From positions 1 through 7,850 of the forward strand of contig CAJUQU010000180.1 of NCBI GenBank assembly GCA_910588595.1: DNA of 7,850 nucleotides. Reading direction: 5' to 3'. How positions within the stretch are numbered: position 1 is the stretch's first letter; each line of letters begins with the position of its first letter. Source of the stretch: an uncultured Lachnospiraceae bacterium. GTDB taxonomy: Bacteria > Bacillota_A > Clostridia > Lachnospirales > Lachnospiraceae. The position numbers and the translations under genes are program-made. Positions 4,949-7,850 of this stretch are shown here, piece by piece. A model generated the notes under the pieces. It saw nothing but the letters and a program-made list of their open reading frames with translations. It did no database searches and was not told where the DNA came from.

Positions 4949-5644
4949 ATGAAAAGGATATTGTTGAAACTGAGCGGAGAGGCGCTTGCCGGAGACAAGA
5001 AAACGGGTTTTGACGAGCCCACAGTGACAGCTGTGGCAAAGCAGGTTAAAGAGCTCGTTGACAGCGGTGTGCAGGTTGCCATCTCAATCGGTGGCGGAAA
5101 TTTCTGGCGTGGCAGGACGAGTGAGACGATCGACCGCACCAAGGCGGATCAGATTGGTATGCTTGCCACAGTCATGAACTGTATTTATGTATCTGAGATT
5201 TTTCGTTTTGTTGGCATGGGAACAGAGATCTTTACACCGTTTCAGTGCGCGGCGTTTACGGAGCTTTTCTCGAAAGATAAGGCTATGGAGGCGTTCAAGG
5301 CGGGCAAGGTGATATTTTTGGCGGGCGGTATCGGTCATCCCTATTTCTCGACAGATATGGGGACGGTTCTTCGTGCGATCGAGATCGAGGCGGATATGAT
5401 CCTTGCCGCACGGGCAGTCGATGGCGTCTATGATTCTGATCCGAAGATCAACAAGAATGCGAAAAAGTATGACACGATCCCGATCAGAGAAGTCGTCGAC
5501 AGACAGCTTGGTGTGATGGATCTTGCGGCTGCGGTGCTCTGTATGGAGAACAAGATGCCGATGACAATATTTGGCTTGAACGAGGAGAACAGTATCATCA
5601 ACACAGTAAAGGGCAACTCAAACGGCACTGTGATCACAGTCTGA
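4949..5644 (+). CDS. pyrH: UMP kinase (uridylate kinase)
   Basis: A 231-residue amino-acid-kinase-fold enzyme that phosphorylates UMP to UDP with ATP in cytoplasmic pyrimidine synthesis; the bacterial form is a hexamer regulated by GTP and UTP. Visible motifs are the phosphate loop KLSGEAL (7-13), SIGGGNFWRG (46-55) for phosphate and UMP contact, DQIGMLATVMN (68-78), GGIGHPYFSTD (126-136) and VDGVYDSDP (157-165). Length matches the family. Two positions differ from the usual pattern: GGTG is GGIG (I128), and the lysine often found before VDGVYD is R155. AGGAG is ten bases before the ATG. No promoter or terminator is visible between the bactofilin gene and pyrH, so pyrH probably depends on upstream transcription. 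The common neighbours rpsB and tsf are absent. Confidence 0.95.
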   Translation: MKRILLKLSGEALAGDKKTGFDEPTVTAVAKQVKELVDSGVQVAISIGGGNFWRGRTSETIDRTKADQIGMLATVMNCIYVSEIFRFVGMGTEIFTPFQCAAFTELFSKDKAMEAFKAGKVIFLAGGIGHPYFSTDMGTVLRAIEIEADMILAARAVDGVYDSDPKINKNAKKYDTIPIREVVDRQLGVMDLAAAVLCMENKMPMTIFGLNEENSIINTVKGNSNGTVITV

Positions 5645-5704
5645 TCTGGCGAATGCAGGCTGCTGTATTGGGGGTTTAGAACGAGATCAAGGAGGACATA
5701 GAAA

Positions 5705-6256
5705 ATGGACACAAGAGTAAAAACATATGATGACAAAATGCAGAAAGCACTTGATTTTCTCTTATCGGATTATCAGACGATCCGTGCGGGCCGTGCGAAT
5801 CCACATGTGCTTGACAAGATAAAGGTTGATTACTATGGGACGCCCACACCGATCCAGCAGGTTGGAAACGTCACAGTTCCGGAGGCGAGAATGATCCAGA
5901 TCGCACCGTGGGAAAAGAGTTTGATCAAGCCGATCGAGAAAGCGATCATGTCATCGGATATCGGTATTACACCAAACAATGATGGTACGGTAATACGGCT
6001 TGTATTTCCGGAGCTTACAGAAGAGCGCAGAAAAGAGCTTGTAAAAGATATCAAGAAAAAGGGTGAGGACTGCAAGGTGGCAGTGCGCAATATCAGACGT
6101 GACGCGAATGATGCGTTTAAGAAGCTTGCAAAGACGGAAGTGTCTGAGGATGAGATCAAGGATCTGGAGGATGCAGTACAGAAGCTGACGGACAAATATA
6201 TAAAAGATGTGGATAAGGCGATCGAGGAAAAGTCCAAGGAAGTTCTAACTGTATAA
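5705..6256 (+). CDS. frr: Ribosome recycling factor
   Basis: A 183-residue protein, close to the 185 residues usual for RRF. It mimics tRNA shape and, with EF-G, splits the 70S ribosome after termination. Family landmarks are TIRAGRANPHVLDKIKVDYYG (25-45) with the PTPI hinge, ITPNNDGTVIRLVFPELTEE (88-107), and the long helix segment VRNIRRDANDAFKK (127-140). The last third is a charged helix as in the three-helix bundle domain. AAGGAGG (5689-5695) nine bases before the ATG is one of the strongest ribosome binding sites in the window. It follows pyrH after 60 bases with no terminator, the conserved pyrH-frr arrangement. Confidence 0.97.
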   Translation: MDTRVKTYDDKMQKALDFLLSDYQTIRAGRANPHVLDKIKVDYYGTPTPIQQVGNVTVPEARMIQIAPWEKSLIKPIEKAIMSSDIGITPNNDGTVIRLVFPELTEERRKELVKDIKKKGEDCKVAVRNIRRDANDAFKKLAKTEVSEDEIKDLEDAVQKLTDKYIKDVDKAIEEKSKEVLTV

Positions 6257-6279
6257 TAGAATACGATAAACGAAAGGCA

Positions 6280-6355
6280 GGGGGCGTGCACAGGGGATGT
6301 AGTGCCCCTTCTTCTATGCATGGAGGGCGAAGTCATACACAGGTACTCGGTGCAT
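6280..6355 (+). other. Structured intergenic segment between frr and uppS
   Basis: The 131-base gap between frr and uppS is the longest inside an otherwise tight cluster. It holds two mutually exclusive GC stems that share the same C-run: GGGGC (6281-6285) with GCCCC (6304-6308), or AGGGG (6292-6296) with CCCCT (6305-6309) around an eight-base loop. The sequence TTCTTCT after them is too poor in T to be a good terminator. Further on, ATGCA (6316-6320) can pair with TGCAT (6351-6355). The function is unknown; candidates are a partial terminator, an mRNA stability element or an attenuator. Confidence 0.4.
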
Positions 6356-6373
6356 GAATAGGGTTGTATATGG

Positions 6374-6380
6374 AAAGGAG
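6374..6380 (+). promoter_or_regulatory. Ribosome binding site deciding the uppS start
   Basis: AAAGGAG is seven bases before the ATG at 6388. An in-frame ATG at 6364 would place this site inside the coding region, so the shorter protein starting MSAPNHVAII is preferred; it also matches the usual family N-terminus. Confidence 0.88.
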
Positions 6381-6387
6381 ATGTGTT

Positions 6388-7095
6388 ATGAGCGCACCAA
6401 ATCATGTGGCGATCATTCTTGATGGAAACGGGCGTTGGGCAAAGGCAAAGGGACTCCCCCGCACTGCCGGTCATGTACAGGGAGCGAAGGTGGTTGAACA
6501 AATCTGTGAGGATGCTTACAATATGGGTATCAATTATCTTACAGTGTATGCGTTTTCAACAGAGAATTGGAACAGACCAGGCAGCGAGGTGGCAACCTTG
6601 ATGAATCTGCTGAGAAATTACATGAAAAACAGTATCAAGCGTGCCCGGAAGAACAATATGTGTGTGCGGGTGCTCGGAGATAAATCGGGTCTTGCCGATG
6701 ATCTGAGGGCGAGTATCGACGAGTTGGAACAGGCTACAAAGAATAATACAGGTCTGCACTTCCAGATCGCGATCAATTATGGAGGGCGCGATGAGCTTAG
6801 GAGAGGGATCACAAAACTTGCGGAGCAGGTGGCAGCGGGGATATTGAAACCCGAGGAGATCGATGAGGAAAAGATCACAGCCTGGCTTGACACGGCGGGA
6901 CTTCCGGATCCGGATTTGCTGATCCGTACCTCGGGGGAACAGAGGATATCCAATTTTTTGTTGTGGCAGCTTGCCTATTCGGAACTTTATTTCACATCGG
7001 TACCGTGGCCGGATTTTGATAAGGATGAACTTGCCAGGGCTGTGGAAGCGTATCAGAACAGAGACCGGAGGTATGGTCTGGTGAAGGAGGAGTAG
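6388..7095 (+). CDS. uppS: Undecaprenyl diphosphate synthase (cis-prenyltransferase)
   Basis: A 235-residue cytoplasmic or membrane-associated enzyme that adds eight isopentenyl units to farnesyl diphosphate in cis, making the C55 lipid carrier of peptidoglycan and other wall polymers. All family signatures are present: HVAIILDGNGRWAKAKG (6-22) with the catalytic Asp D12, RTAGHVQG (25-32), YAFSTENWNRP (54-64), and INYGGRDEL (129-137). The signature RTSGEQRISNFLLWQ (180-194) carries the diphosphate-binding arginines R180 and R186 and is followed by YSELYF with E199. The usual methionine in IIMDGNGRW is leucine here, a mild change. Length is within the normal 230-260. It ends two bases before cdsA, whose ribosome binding site lies within the uppS coding end, so the two are probably translationally coupled. 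Confidence 0.96.
   Translation: MSAPNHVAIILDGNGRWAKAKGLPRTAGHVQGAKVVEQICEDAYNMGINYLTVYAFSTENWNRPGSEVATLMNLLRNYMKNSIKRARKNNMCVRVLGDKSGLADDLRASIDELEQATKNNTGLHFQIAINYGGRDELRRGITKLAEQVAAGILKPEEIDEEKITAWLDTAGLPDPDLLIRTSGEQRISNFLLWQLAYSELYFTSVPWPDFDKDELARAVEAYQNRDRRYGLVKEE
7084..7090 (+). promoter_or_regulatory. Ribosome binding site of cdsA inside uppS
   Basis: AAGGAGG lies within the last codons of uppS and seven bases before the cdsA ATG at 7098. This arrangement fits translational coupling of the two genes. Confidence 0.88.
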
Positions 7096-7097
7096 GA

Positions 7098-7850
7098 ATG
7101 GCTTCTAATTTTTTTGGAAAAATAAGTAAGGAGAGGACGATCAGTGCGGTGGTGATCGTGATCGTGGCATTGGCGTCGATTCTTCCGGGGGGAATCATAT
7201 TGGCAGCAGTGCTGTATGTCATATCGCTCATTGCATATCTGGAACTGACGAAAGCATGTGGTGTAGTACAAAAGGATCCAAAAGGGCTGAATGCGCTGCA
7301 AATAGCTGGGATCCTGGCGGTAACAGGCTATTACTATGCAGTTTATGTCAAGCACCCGGAGGAAGGCACAATTCATTTTCTCCCAGCGATAAACTTTACG
7401 ATACTGGAGATAGGGATCATGATGGTGCTGTTTTCTTCACTGATTATGATGATGTCTGTCTATGTGTTTACCTTTCCTCGATATAGTGCGCACCAGGTCA
7501 TGGCAGCGTACTTTTCGCTGCTCTATGCGCCGGTGATGTTGTCCTTTGTGTTTTTGACAAGGGAGCTGGAGTACGGCATCTATCTGGTGTGGATGATCTT
7601 TATCAGTTCGTGGATATCAGATACCTGTGCATATCTGGTTGGGGTGATGTTTGGAAGACATAAGCTTGCTCCAAGGCTTAGTCCCAAGAAGTCTGTGGAG
7701 GGCGCTGTCGGTGGGATCGTGGGTTCTGCGCTGGTGGGTGCCGTGTACGGGGGGTATCTTGATTCCACATTGGGAACAGAGAATCTGGGGGTTCTTTTGT
7801 TTGTGGTCGGTGGTGTGGGTTCTGTGATATCGCAGATCGGTGATCTGGCG
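7098..7850 (+). CDS. cdsA: Phosphatidate cytidylyltransferase (CDP-diacylglycerol synthase), C-terminus beyond the window
   Basis: The reading frame is open from the ATG to the window edge (251 codons), so the gene is incomplete only because the window stops. The product is an integral membrane enzyme joining phosphatidic acid and CTP to give CDP-diacylglycerol, the precursor of bacterial phospholipids. Hydrophobic segments lie near 14-29, 31-48, 67-83, 104-125, 135-153, 158-181, 199-220 and 230-246. Family landmarks are SSWISDTCAYLVG (170-182) followed by FGRHKLAPRLSPKKSVEG (185-202), and SQIGDLA at the edge (245-251), which begins the C-terminal signature. The defining end of the signature (normally with the KRxxxxKD element) is not visible. 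The poorly conserved loop 84-100 has no motif I recognise. Position directly after uppS supports the call. Confidence 0.93.
   Translation, partial: MASNFFGKISKERTISAVVIVIVALASILPGGIILAAVLYVISLIAYLELTKACGVVQKDPKGLNALQIAGILAVTGYYYAVYVKHPEEGTIHFLPAINFTILEIGIMMVLFSSLIMMMSVYVFTFPRYSAHQVMAAYFSLLYAPVMLSFVFLTRELEYGIYLVWMIFISSWISDTCAYLVGVMFGRHKLAPRLSPKKSVEGAVGGIVGSALVGAVYGGYLDSTLGTENLGVLLFVVGGVGSVISQIGDLA

Noticed and set aside
6316..6357. Possible 13-codon leader peptide before uppS (starting MHGGRS)
   Set aside because: It has no ribosome binding site and no run of regulatory codons, so it is likely a chance frame.
5833..6501. 222-codon minus-strand reading frame across frr and uppS
   Set aside because: It is a shadow of two firmly identified genes, has Ser/Thr-rich antisense composition and no start signal.
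1..7850. Mobile elements, CRISPR array, phage or defence genes
   Set aside because: No spaced direct repeats, transposase or integrase motifs, or terminal inverted repeats were seen; all long frames are explained by chromosomal housekeeping or envelope genes.

Overview
The window looks like a chromosomal segment of an anaerobic Gram-positive Firmicute, most likely a Clostridia member of the Lachnospiraceae type. The grounds are strong AGGAGG-type ribosome binding sites, sigma-A promoters with near-consensus boxes, the one-step diaminopimelate aminotransferase route to lysine and peptidoglycan, a YwlG/DUF436 gene, and a pyrH-frr-uppS-cdsA block. The family assignment is an inference from protein character; no database was searched.

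Layout. Positions 1-250 are the end of an rRNA operon: the last bases of 23S rRNA, a structured spacer, then an elongator tRNA-Met (CAU). No 5S rRNA is recognisable between them. Positions 325-756 hold a cold-shock protein gene with its own strong promoter, a long leader containing a complete intrinsic-terminator hairpin, and a perfect 14-bp terminator downstream. That terminator is shared with the convergent gene dapL (755-1951, minus strand). dapL is transcribed from a near-perfect promoter inside a 182-bp divergent region; on the other side is a ywlG-like gene of unknown function (2134-2706). Next come a membrane-anchored NodB-type polysaccharide deacetylase (2816-3823) and a bactofilin with a long acidic N-terminal region (3897-4925). 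From there runs a dense plus-strand cluster: pyrH (4949-5644), frr (5705-6256), uppS (6388-7095) and cdsA (7098 to the window edge, incomplete).

How the genes fit together. Most of the window serves translation and the cell envelope. dapL makes meso-diaminopimelate for peptidoglycan and lysine, uppS makes the C55 lipid carrier, and cdsA makes CDP-diacylglycerol for phospholipids. The deacetylase probably modifies peptidoglycan, and the bactofilin is a candidate cytoskeletal scaffold. pyrH (UMP phosphorylation) and frr (ribosome recycling) are the usual housekeeping companions of uppS and cdsA. In many bacteria rpsB-tsf precede pyrH; here the bactofilin and deacetylase occupy that place, only 23 bases from pyrH.

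Novelty. I see no mobile element, CRISPR array, phage gene or defence system. The more interesting points are the attenuator-like terminator in the csp leader, the deacetylase-bactofilin pair feeding into pyrH, a Thr-to-Ile change in a conserved UMP-binding motif of PyrH, a lone CxxC at the end of the bactofilin, and the 23S-to-tRNA junction without 5S.
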